16,310 bases of DNA from Alphaproteobacteria bacterium (lineage in GTDB: Bacteria; Pseudomonadota; Alphaproteobacteria; UBA6615), in NCBI GenBank assembly GCA_013003285.1, contig JABDJY010000085.1, positions 1 to 16,310 of the forward strand, written 5' to 3'. This document shows positions 6,847 to 13,840 of this stretch, in pieces (the first letter of the stretch is position 1; the number at the start of each line of letters is the position of its first letter). Made by a program: the position numbers and the translations under genes. The notes beneath the pieces are model-generated. The model saw nothing but the letters and a program-made list of their open reading frames with translations, was not told the DNA's origin and ran no database searches.

Positions 6847-7494
6847 ATGGCCGATAACACGGAATTTGAGAAGGTCACGATCGTCGATCACCCTCTGGTC
6901 GCGCACAAGATCACCGAGCTGCGAGATCCGGTGACCCAGGCCGAACGTTTTCGCGGTCTGGTACACGATATCAGTACCGTGCTCGCCCTCGAGGCAACGC
7001 GCGATCTGCCGGTGAAACCGCGAAATATCGAAACCCCCTTAGGCGTCGCAGAAGGCGCTGTGGTTGTAGTGCCTTTGGTGGTCGTGCCGATCTTACGGGC
7101 GGGATTGGGCATGGCCGATGCTGTGTGCGATGTCCTGCCCGATGCGCTGGAGGCCTTCATCGGCATGTACCGCGACAGCGATACCCACGAGCCGGTCGAG
7201 TATTACGCGAAGGTGCCACAGACCGACAACGGTCAATATATCATTGTCGATCCGATGTTAGCCACCGGCGGCACGGCGACCGCGGCGGCCGATCTGCTCA
7301 ATCGGCACGGCATTCCCGACGAGAATATTAGGGTCATTTCACTGCTCGCCGCGCCGGAGGGCCTGGCCCGGTTCCGTCAAAGCCATCCGGATATTCCGAT
7401 TACGCTGGGGGTTCTGGATGATCGCCTCAACGAGCATGATTATATAGTGCCCGGTCTAGGAGATGCCGGTGACCGGTTGTTCGGCGCCGGCTGA
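6847..7494 (+). CDS. upp: Uracil phosphoribosyltransferase
   Basis: A 215-residue protein of normal UPRTase length, cytoplasmic, making UMP from uracil and PRPP in pyrimidine salvage. Typical landmarks are VVPILRAGLGM (79–89), the PRPP-binding VDPMLATGGT (134–143) and the uracil-binding C-terminal YIVPGLGDAGDRLFG (199–213). The segment before VPILRAG (ETPLGVAEGAVVVVPLV) is a little unusual in its run of valines. ATG 6847 lies 2 bases after the second amidase stop, with GGGAG upstream, so it is very likely co-transcribed with the amidases. This leaves open whether amidase products feed nucleobase metabolism or whether the linkage is incidental. A 122-bp gap to pgk follows. Confidence 0.95.
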   Translation: MADNTEFEKVTIVDHPLVAHKITELRDPVTQAERFRGLVHDISTVLALEATRDLPVKPRNIETPLGVAEGAVVVVPLVVVPILRAGLGMADAVCDVLPDALEAFIGMYRDSDTHEPVEYYAKVPQTDNGQYIIVDPMLATGGTATAAADLLNRHGIPDENIRVISLLAAPEGLARFRQSHPDIPITLGVLDDRLNEHDYIVPGLGDAGDRLFGAG

Positions 7495-7508
7495 CAGACC
7501 TACCGCCG

Positions 7509-7550
7509 TTGCGCGGCCCAAGTTGCGCTGCCCAAGTTGCACCGCCCAAT
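7509..7550. repeat. Three tandem 14-bp repeats between upp and pgk
   Basis: TTGCGCGGCCCAAG, TTGCGCTGCCCAAG and TTGCACCGCCCAAT follow directly on one another, 14 bases after the upp stop. No ORF with domain content uses them. They could be a slippage product or a multi-site protein-binding element ahead of pgk. Confidence 0.7.
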
Positions 7551-7616
7551 CGGCTCCTGTATTTGAGGCGCGTTGACCTTTACCTTTCATCTCCCCTTCA
7601 GCGGCGAAAATTCACC

Positions 7617-8810
7617 ATGGCTGACTATAAATCCCTCGACGATATGGACGTGGCGGGCCAGCGCGTTTTGGTGCGCGCCGACCTAAACGTGCCCATGGCC
7701 GATGGCCGGGTCACCGACGCCTCGCGGCTCGACCGTCTGGCGCCGACCTTGAACGAGCTGGCCGATCGCGGTGCCCGGGTCGTTGTTCTATCGCATTTCG
7801 GCCGCCCGGCCGGCCAGCGCGTGCCCGATCTATCGCTGCAGCCGGTGGCCGCCGCCTTGGCCGATAGTCTCGGCCGGCCCGTTGCCTTCGCGCCCGATTG
7901 TATCGGCGACGCGGCCCGGTCGGTGGTCGACGGTCTCGCCGACGGCGATGTTGCGGTTCTCGAAAATCTGCGCTTTCACGCCGGCGAGGAAGGCAATGAT
8001 CCGGCGTTTGCGGCGGCCCTGGCGGCGCTCGGCGATCTCTACGTCAACGACGCTTTTTCGGCTGCCCACCGTGCCCATGCCTCGACCGCGGCGCTGGCGC
8101 ATTTGCTGCCTGCGGCCGCCGGCCGCTTCATGCGGGCCGAACTCGACGCCTTGGCCGCGGCGCTAACCGGCCCGGCCCGGCCGTTGGTTGCCATCGTCGG
8201 CGGCGCCAAGATTTCGACCAAGATCGATCTGCTGGGTAATCTGTCGAGCAAGGTCGACGCCCTGATCATCGGCGGCGGCATGGCGAACACCTTCCTGAAC
8301 GCCCGGGGGATCGCTGTCGGCAAGTCTTTGTGCGAGCACGATATGGCGGGAACGGCGCGTGATATCATGGCGGCGGCGGACGCGGCGGGCTGTGACATTA
8401 TTTTACCGAGCGATGGGGTGGTCGCCCCGGCCTTCGCCGCCGGCAGCCCGGATACCATTGTCGCCATCGATGCGGTGCCGGCCGACCAGATGATTTTGGA
8501 CGTGGGACCACAGACCGTGGCGCAATTGTCCGATGTTCTGCGTGGCGCCAAGACCCTGGTGTGGAACGGCCCGCTGGGGGCTTTTGAAATTCCGCCCTTC
8601 GATAAGGGCACTGTGGCGCTGGCCCAGGTCGCGGCCGAACTGACCGACAGCGGAACCCTCACCTCGATCGCCGGTGGCGGCGATACGGTGGCGGCCCTCA
8701 ATCACGCCGGGGTCGGCGATCGTTTCAGCTACGTCTCGGGCGCTGGCGGCGCCTTCCTGGAATGGCTCGAAGGTAAGACCTTACCGGGGGTCGCCGCGCT
8801 CGCTGGCTAA
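7617..8810 (+). CDS. pgk: Phosphoglycerate kinase
   Basis: A 397-residue protein of normal PGK length, cytoplasmic, catalysing 1,3-bisphosphoglycerate + ADP to 3-phosphoglycerate + ATP in glycolysis and the reverse in gluconeogenesis. Seen: RADLNVP (20–26), SHFGRP (59–64), ENLRFHAGEE (116–125), NDAFSAAHRAHAS (144–156), IVGGAKISTKIDLL (193–206), IIGGGMANTF (217–226), VWNGPLGAFE (315–324) and the nucleotide loop GGGDT (353–357). The frame extends up to 7509, but the family start fits ATG 7617 (MADYKSLDDMDV). The ribosome site is poor (GCGAAAATTCACC before ATG). TTGACC at 7573–7578 could be a −35 box, though no good −10 follows. Its stop overlaps that of the convergent DUF2336 gene by 4 bases. 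Confidence 0.96.
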   Translation: MADYKSLDDMDVAGQRVLVRADLNVPMADGRVTDASRLDRLAPTLNELADRGARVVVLSHFGRPAGQRVPDLSLQPVAAALADSLGRPVAFAPDCIGDAARSVVDGLADGDVAVLENLRFHAGEEGNDPAFAAALAALGDLYVNDAFSAAHRAHASTAALAHLLPAAAGRFMRAELDALAAALTGPARPLVAIVGGAKISTKIDLLGNLSSKVDALIIGGGMANTFLNARGIAVGKSLCEHDMAGTARDIMAAADAAGCDIILPSDGVVAPAFAAGSPDTIVAIDAVPADQMILDVGPQTVAQLSDVLRGAKTLVWNGPLGAFEIPPFDKGTVALAQVAAELTDSGTLTSIAGGGDTVAALNHAGVGDRFSYVSGAGGAFLEWLEGKTLPGVAALAG

Positions 8811-9988
8811 GCGACCGAGCGCTGACGCGGAACCGGGTGCGACGTGACGCGCGGCAGGGTTTCCAATTGGCGCAGCAGGTCTTGATAGCTTGGATTGCGG
8901 CGCCAGCGGTTGAGTATCAGTTTTGCGGAATCGACCTCGACCTGATCGTAGAAGGTGGTCGCGAAAGCGCATTCGTTGATGTTGTTCTCGTCCAGACCGA
9001 CCCGCGCCTTGCGCGTCAGGGTTAGTACTTCGCGAAACACTTCCGGCGACAGGTCCATGGACCGGCAGACGATGGCGAGGCCTTCACCGCCGGGCTCGTA
9101 TAGAAGCCGCTGCAAAAGTTTCCGGCGCAGCCCGGTCTGGTGTTCGATCACGCGCTCGAACAAAGTGATTTCACTTTCGCGCAACAGGCGGACGATGAGA
9201 TCGCCATCGGGGTCGCGGCCTTCGGTCAGATGCTTGGCGACCCTGTCGGTGGCTGAGAGCGCCGGGTCTTCGCGGTCCTGCCCGTCGATAACCGTGTTCA
9301 CGACGCCTTCCATGGCCGCATCGATTTCGGTTGGATCCACGTCGAAGTGTTCGACGATATGGGTGCGCAGGGCCGCCGACACCCACCAGCACATCTTCTC
9401 GGCCAGATCGGCAGGCAAGTCGCTGCGGTGCACCAGCGGTTTCTGCAAGCTGTCGATCCGTCGCGATTGCTCGACCAGATGGGCCATGGTGTCACGGGCG
9501 ATTTCGGCGTTGTGATTATCCAGGAGCCGCTTGATCACCGTTTCTTCACCGGTCTCGACCAGGGTCGCGCTCACCGTACTGCTCACTTCATCGCGCATGG
9601 ATACGGCGAGTTGGTGTTCAAGCGTGCGGTGATGAATGATGGCGACCAAGTCCTGATCGCGCAAAACGCGGCTGTGGAGTAGGATCGGGTAGGCGACCTC
9701 GCTCTGGTCGTTGGCCAATGCGATGACCAGATCATGGGGCGCTTCGGCTTGGTTGGAGAGCTGGATGGCGAGATGTTTTCGCACGCTGACTTCCACGTCC
9801 TGCACGAGTTGGCGCAGAATGTCTGAGATGATCGACTGTTCGGCGTCGTTCAGGGTGCCGGTGCCTTCAAAAAACAAACCGCCAATAACGTCCGCCAGTT
9901 TGGTGCGGCTTTCCACAGACTTGTCGCGCGCCAGACGCATTAGCGTCTCGACGTCTATTTTACCCTGCTGGTCGATCACTAATTCCAC
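8807..9988 (-). CDS. DUF2336 domain protein
   Basis: About 393 residues from GTG 9988. The protein is helical and soluble, with no signal peptide or membrane segment. The stretch LMRLARDKSVESRTKLADVIGGLF, then DILRQLVQDVEVSVRKHLAIQL and DLVIALANDQSEVAYPILLHSRVL, matches the DUF2336 family of alphaproteobacteria, whose repeated helices resemble HEAT-type repeats. No biochemical role is established to my knowledge. Start candidates are GTG 10012 (no ribosome site, longest), GTG 9988 (GGAA 7 bases upstream) and GTG 9979 (weak AAGGG); the choice is tentative. The gene converges on pgk, with overlapping stop codons, and is divergent from the small gene at 10147. A palindrome in the divergent gap could regulate both. 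Confidence 0.85.
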   Translation of the reverse strand: MELVIDQQGKIDVETLMRLARDKSVESRTKLADVIGGLFFEGTGTLNDAEQSIISDILRQLVQDVEVSVRKHLAIQLSNQAEAPHDLVIALANDQSEVAYPILLHSRVLRDQDLVAIIHHRTLEHQLAVSMRDEVSSTVSATLVETGEETVIKRLLDNHNAEIARDTMAHLVEQSRRIDSLQKPLVHRSDLPADLAEKMCWWVSAALRTHIVEHFDVDPTEIDAAMEGVVNTVIDGQDREDPALSATDRVAKHLTEGRDPDGDLIVRLLRESEITLFERVIEHQTGLRRKLLQRLLYEPGGEGLAIVCRSMDLSPEVFREVLTLTRKARVGLDENNINECAFATTFYDQVEVDSAKLILNRWRRNPSYQDLLRQLETLPRVTSHPVPRQRSVA

Positions 9989-10048
9989 GCCCTTATTCCG
10001 ATCGGTAACCACACACTATTGCGTTCGGAGGCATTTTAGCCGTTATCG

Positions 10049-10066
10049 ATTTACCAATCGGTAAAT
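10049..10066. promoter_or_regulatory. 18-bp inverted repeat in the divergent gap
   Basis: ATTTACC-AATC-GGTAAAT is a perfect 7-base inverted repeat with a 4-base spacer, between the DUF2336 gene and the 65-residue gene. The half-site ATCGGTAA recurs at 10001–10008, close to the DUF2336 start. This looks like a repressor or activator site; the binding protein is unknown. Confidence 0.5.
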
Positions 10067-10146
10067 GGCGCGGACTGCCGGTGCTTAGTATTTTATTAAA
10101 ATTTGGCCGGTAAGTTGACTGGTCTCGGTGACTATTTTGGAATCCC

Positions 10147-10344
10147 ATGAACGTCTCAAATACCACCAACACCCTGCAGTCCCTGCTCCGACAGCTTGAG
10201 ACCGCCGGTCCGGCTTCTGTCGCAAAGGCAAAAAGCCAGGAAATTCAAAAGGTTGAAGCGAGTCCCCCACAGGTGACACCGCCCGGTCAGGGCGTGCTCA
10301 ACCCCAACTCGCCGCGTGGAACCTACCTAAATATCGTCGTTTAG
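10147..10344 (+). CDS. Small protein, 65 residues, unknown function
   Basis: ATG 10147 opens a 65-residue frame. The N-terminus is a probable amphipathic helix (TLQSLLRQLETAG). A lysine/glutamine-rich and then proline-rich linker follows, and the protein ends PRGTYLNIVV. There is no signal peptide, cysteine pair or membrane helix. The ribosome site is weak (GGAA, 3 bases before ATG). Support for a real gene comes from its place in a gap between a divergent and a codirectional gene, a plausible protein-like composition, and the lack of any better frame. The hydrophobic C-terminus resembles those of short hypothetical proteins in Rhodospirillales that I recall only vaguely. It could be a short interaction peptide for a larger partner; that is speculative. 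Confidence 0.55.
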   Translation: MNVSNTTNTLQSLLRQLETAGPASVAKAKSQEIQKVEASPPQVTPPGQGVLNPNSPRGTYLNIVV

Positions 10345-10391
10345 CGTCTTACGGCTTGGCAAAGGCCAGGCCGGCGGGCCAAAGTTGGGCC

Positions 10392-10964
10392 ATGACCGAT
10401 AACGATTCGAGCTCTGCCGCCGGCCCGGTCCATCGCGCTATTCCCGAAGGGGACAACCGCGAACGGCTGTTGTGCCGCGATTGCGGCTTTATCCACTATC
10501 AAAATCCGGTTGTCGTCGTTGGCGCCGTGGTCACCTGGAACGAAAGCGGTGCGCCCGCCGATGAGCGTTTCCTGCTGTGCCGGCGCGCGATCGAACCGCG
10601 GACAGGCTTTTGGACCCTGCCGGCGGGTTATCTCGAACTACAGGAAACCACCGAGGCTGGCGCCATTCGAGAAACCTGGGAAGAGGCGCAGGCGCACATC
10701 TCGATTGACCGTCTGCTGGCGGTTTATAATGTGCCGCGACTGTCGCAGGTACAGACCATTTATCAGGCGACATTATTGGCACCGGAATTTGGGCCGGGCG
10801 AAGAATCCCTCGAAGTTGAGTTGTTTGCCTGGGAGAATATTCCGTGGGACGAGATTGCTTTTCCCACCGTGCGCTGGGCGCTGCATCAGCATCGCTCGGT
10901 GATGGGAAGAACCGACTTCGCCCCATTTGGCAATCCCACCGCCGAGAGCGCGGATTACTTTTGA
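10392..10964 (+). CDS. NUDIX hydrolase with a CxxC (half zinc-ribbon) N-terminus
   Basis: A 190-residue protein from ATG 10392; the frame opens at TTG 10356, but the ATG product matches related proteins better. It should cleave a nucleoside diphosphate linked to another group, as NUDIX enzymes do, in the cytoplasm with Mg2+ or Mn2+. Seen: CRDCGFIHYQNPVVVVG (28–44) with C28 and C31, then the NUDIX box G79-x5-E85-x7-R93-E94-x2-E97-E98. The usual Gly after EEx is Gln (Q100); close relatives often carry Asn there, so this is probably a family trait. Only one CxxC pair is present, whereas NudC-type relatives have two, so the zinc ribbon is incomplete. The stop codon directly abuts that of the convergent yciB. 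The exact substrate (ADP-ribose, NADH, ApnA) cannot be told. Confidence 0.9.
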   Translation: MTDNDSSSAAGPVHRAIPEGDNRERLLCRDCGFIHYQNPVVVVGAVVTWNESGAPADERFLLCRRAIEPRTGFWTLPAGYLELQETTEAGAIRETWEEAQAHISIDRLLAVYNVPRLSQVQTIYQATLLAPEFGPGEESLEVELFAWENIPWDEIAFPTVRWALHQHRSVMGRTDFAPFGNPTAESADYF

Positions 10965-11597
10965 TCAGTCGTCGGCTGCTGGGGCTGCGGCGGCTTCGGC
11001 GGCCTCTTTCTGCTGGCGCAGGATCAGCGGCGTCTGCGATCCGGCGAACACGAGCGTCAAGGGCAGCACACCAAACAGCTTGAAGGCAGCCCAGAAGTCG
11101 GTCGAGAAATTGCGCCAGACCACTTCGTTGAGGATGGCGAGGAAAATGAAGAACAGTCCCCACCGCAAGGTCAGGGTCCGCCAGCCTTCATCATTGAGCT
11201 GAAACGCCGAACCGAAGAGCGGCTTCAGCAACAGGCGTTTGAAGGCCAACCCGCCCAACAGGATAATGGCGAACAGGCTATTGACTAGGGTGGGTTTGAT
11301 TTTGATGAAGGTCTCGTCGGCCAGATAAAGCGTCAGGCCGCCGAAGACGACAACGAAGAAGCCGCTGACCAGGGGCATCACCGGCAGCCGGCGTTCCAAG
11401 AGCCAGCCGGCGAGAAGCGCGATCACGGTGACTATCATGAAGGCGCCGGTGGCTTCGAACAGGCCTTGCTGCGACGTTTCCGCGACGCCGGTCGAAGACC
11501 AGAGATGGCGCAATTCGGGCAAACCACCGCGGCCGTTGGTGACAAAGAAAACGACCAGTGGCCCGGCTTCGATGATCAGTTTCAACCAAGGTTTCAT
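10965..11597 (-). CDS. yciB: Septation-related inner membrane protein YciB / IspZ (septation protein A)
   Basis: A 210-residue membrane protein from ATG 11597, with AGGG about 9 bases upstream. It begins KLIIEAGPLVVFFVTNGR, the hallmark start of the YciB/IspA septation family, and later shows LADETFIKIKPTLVNSLFA and RWGLFFIFLAILNEVVWRNFS, both characteristic. About five or six membrane helices are visible, and the C-terminus is an alanine-rich cytoplasmic tail. In other proteobacteria the protein is linked to cell-envelope and division-site synthesis. It lies 50 bases downstream of ftsY in the same direction and is probably the last gene of the dapF–mtaB–ftsY operon. Its stop codon directly abuts that of the convergent NUDIX gene, leaving no room for a separate terminator. 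Confidence 0.92.
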   Translation of the reverse strand: MKPWLKLIIEAGPLVVFFVTNGRGGLPELRHLWSSTGVAETSQQGLFEATGAFMIVTVIALLAGWLLERRLPVMPLVSGFFVVVFGGLTLYLADETFIKIKPTLVNSLFAIILLGGLAFKRLLLKPLFGSAFQLNDEGWRTLTLRWGLFFIFLAILNEVVWRNFSTDFWAAFKLFGVLPLTLVFAGSQTPLILRQQKEAAEAAAAPAADD

Positions 11598-11647
11598 GGC
11601 CGCGACCCTAAGCTGAATTTATGACGAGGGAAAGGCATGGGGGTCGG

Positions 11648-12586
11648 CTAGCTCGGCAGGCCAAGCAGGCTGTTGGCGAAATCCTGCGCGGTAAAGGGGC
11701 GCAGATCATCGGCGCCTTCGCCCACCCCGATGGCGTAGATCGGTAGGCCGAAACGGTCGGCCAGCGCGACGATCACGCCGCCGCGCGCCGATCCGTCGAG
11801 CTTGGTGACCACCAATCCGCTGACATCGACGAGCTCCCTGAAGGTCTCAACTTGCGCATGGGCGTTCTGGCCGATGGTGGCGTCGAGCACCAACAACACT
11901 TCGTGAGGCACGCTGGCGTCGATCTTGCGCAGAACCCGGATGACCTTCTCCAACTCGGCCATCAGGTCGGCCTTGTTGTGGAGCCGGCCGGCGGTGTCGA
12001 TGAGCAGAACATCGATATGCTGTGCGCGCGCTTGCTCCAGGGCGTCGAAGGCAACGGCCGCCGGATCGGTCCCGATGTCTTGCGCGATGACGCTCGCGCC
12101 GGTGCGTTCGCCCCATAATTTCAACTGGTCGATTGCCGCGGCGCGAAACGTGTCGCCCGCCGCCAGCATGACCGATTTGCCCTCCTCGCGTAGCCGCTGG
12201 GCCAGCTTGCCGATGGTGGTGGTCTTGCCGCTGCCATTGACGCCGACCACCAGGATCACCTGCGGCCCGGCTTCGGGCCGTACCATGGCCTCGAAAGGAC
12301 GGGCCACCGGCTCCAGGATCGCAGCGATATCGCTGGCCAGCGCGGCACGAACCTCGGTCTCGGCGACGTCGGCGGGGAAGCGGCGGCCGGAAATCTGCTC
12401 GGTGAGTCGCAGGGCCGTCTCGACCCCCAGATCGGCGGTTATCAGCAGATCTTCCAGATCGCCCAGGGTCGTGCTGTCGAGCTTGCGCTCGGAGAATATG
12501 CTGCCGATGCCATCGGCCAGCCGGCTCGATGATTTGCCCAGGCCGGCGCGCAGCCGTCCCAACCAACCGCCTGATTTCTCGCTCAT
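11648..12586 (-). CDS. ftsY: Signal recognition particle receptor FtsY
   Basis: A 312-residue SRP GTPase. It docks ribosome–SRP complexes at the inner membrane together with Ffh. N domain: about residues 1–95 (MSEKSGGWLGRLRAGLGKSSSR). GTPase motifs: GVNGSGKT (115–122), DTFRAAA (145–151), DTAGR (197–201), TKLDGSARGG (261–270). The acidic A domain of E. coli FtsY is missing; this short form is usual in alphaproteobacteria, where the first amphipathic helix contacts lipid. ATG 12586 overlaps the mtaB stop as ATGA, implying coupled translation. Its partner gene ffh begins about 3.2 kb away on the opposite strand. Confidence 0.97.
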   Translation of the reverse strand: MSEKSGGWLGRLRAGLGKSSSRLADGIGSIFSERKLDSTTLGDLEDLLITADLGVETALRLTEQISGRRFPADVAETEVRAALASDIAAILEPVARPFEAMVRPEAGPQVILVVGVNGSGKTTTIGKLAQRLREEGKSVMLAAGDTFRAAAIDQLKLWGERTGASVIAQDIGTDPAAVAFDALEQARAQHIDVLLIDTAGRLHNKADLMAELEKVIRVLRKIDASVPHEVLLVLDATIGQNAHAQVETFRELVDVSGLVVTKLDGSARGGVIVALADRFGLPIYAIGVGEGADDLRPFTAQDFANSLLGLPS

Positions 12587-13839
12587 GCGGCCGAGCGCTG
12601 GGTAAGGGCGCCGACCAGCTTGTCGCCGTCTCGGCCCGTAATTTGAACCGGCAGCGCTGGACCGGGCACGGCGCCATCGACCAGGACGGGCGCGAAATAC
12701 TCGGTGCGGCCAAAGCCGTCGCGTTCGATCAGGACGCTGCGAAGCGCGCCGATCTCGCTATCGAGATGGCGGCCGAGAGCGCTATGTCCGGCGGCACGCA
12801 GACGGGCCGCACGATCCTTACTTTCCTGGCGCGCCACCTGGGGCATGCGCGCCGCCGGCGTTTCCGGCCGCGGGCTATAGGGGAAAACATGCAAATAGGT
12901 CAGTTCGCACTCTTCCACCAACTTCATCGTATTGGCGAACATGGCCTCGGTCTCGGTGGGAAATCCGGTGATGAAGTCGGCGCCGAAAATCGCATCCGGG
13001 CGTAGTTGGCGGACGGTTTCGGCGAAGGCGATTGCCTGCTCGCGGCTGTGACGCCGCTTCATGCGCTTGAGGATTAGATTATCGCCGGCCTGCAAACTCA
13101 AATGCAGATGCGGCATCAAGCGGGGCTCCTCGGCGATCAGGCGCAGCAGATCCGCGTCGATTTCGGCCGGGTCCAACGAGCTTAGACGCAGGCGGCTCAG
13201 CTCTGGCACCGCGGCGAGAACCCGGCGGATCATCTGACCCAAGGTCGGTTGGCCCGGCAGGTCCGGCCCGTAGGAGGTGATGTCGACGCCGCTCAAGACG
13301 ATCTCGTGGAAGCCGCCGGCGACGAGGGTTTCCACCTGGCGTGCGATCTCACCGATCGGCACGCTGCGCGAATTACCGCGGCCGTAGGGGATGACGCAAA
13401 AGGTGCAGCGATGATCGCAGCCATTTTGCACCTGAATGAAGGCGCGCGCGCGCCCGTCGAAACCTTCGATGAGATGGTTCGCCGTTTCCCGCGCGGTCAT
13501 GATGTCGTTGACGCGGACCGGTTCGGTGTTGTCGGGCTCGAACGACCGGCGTTCCAGCTTTTCGGCATTGCCCAGGACCCGGTCGACCTCTGGCATGGCG
13601 GCGTAAGCGTCCGGTGAAATTTGCGCCGCGCAGCCGGTGACGATGATCTGGGCGTCGGGGCGTTTGCGCCGCGTGCGGCGGATTGCCTGGCGGGCCTGGC
13701 GTTCCGCCTCGGCGGTCACGGCGCAGGTGTTGACGATGATGGTGTCGGCCAGTCCGCTCGCGCGCGCATGTTCGCGCATGACCTCGGATTCGTAGCTGTT
13801 CAGCCGGCAACCGAAGGTGATGATTTCAGGATCGGACAT
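12583..13839 (-). CDS. mtaB: tRNA t6A37 methylthiotransferase MtaB
   Basis: A 418-residue radical-SAM methylthiotransferase that adds a methylthio group to t6A at position 37 of ANN-decoding tRNAs. An N-terminal UPF0004 domain carries the cluster cysteines C11 (FGCRLNSYESEV), C39 (VNTCAVTAEAERQ) and C70 (VTGCAAQ). The radical-SAM motif is C141xxxC145xxC148 (NGCDHRCTFCVIPYGRG), followed by LSGVDITSYG, SSLDPAEID, HLHLSLQAGDN and DFITGFPTET. A C-terminal TRAM-like part follows (EYFAPVLVDG). FGCRLNSYE and VNTCAVT distinguish it from MiaB and RimO. The gene starts 1 base after the dapF stop (TGA-T-ATG) and overlaps ftsY by ATGA, so it lies inside a tight operon. Confidence 0.95.
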   Translation of the reverse strand: MSDPEIITFGCRLNSYESEVMREHARASGLADTIIVNTCAVTAEAERQARQAIRRTRRKRPDAQIIVTGCAAQISPDAYAAMPEVDRVLGNAEKLERRSFEPDNTEPVRVNDIMTARETANHLIEGFDGRARAFIQVQNGCDHRCTFCVIPYGRGNSRSVPIGEIARQVETLVAGGFHEIVLSGVDITSYGPDLPGQPTLGQMIRRVLAAVPELSRLRLSSLDPAEIDADLLRLIAEEPRLMPHLHLSLQAGDNLILKRMKRRHSREQAIAFAETVRQLRPDAIFGADFITGFPTETEAMFANTMKLVEECELTYLHVFPYSPRPETPAARMPQVARQESKDRAARLRAAGHSALGRHLDSEIGALRSVLIERDGFGRTEYFAPVLVDGAVPGPALPVQITGRDGDKLVGALTQRSAA

Positions 13840-13840
13840 A

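Noticed and set aside
8039..8701. 220-residue minus-strand frame inside pgk.
   Set aside because: pgk is unmistakable and the antisense frame has no domain; long shadow frames are expected in GC-rich genes.
8772..8785. GGTAAG-AC-CTTACC palindrome near the end of pgk as a terminator.
   Set aside because: It lies within coding sequence, has a 2-base loop and is not followed by a T-run.
10115..10138. TTGACT plus TATTTT as a promoter for the small gene at 10147.
   Set aside because: The spacer is only 12 bases, too short for a sigma-70 promoter.
11847..12713. 288-residue minus-strand frame over ftsY and mtaB.
   Set aside because: Out of frame with both recognised proteins and rich in Arg/His, a shadow.
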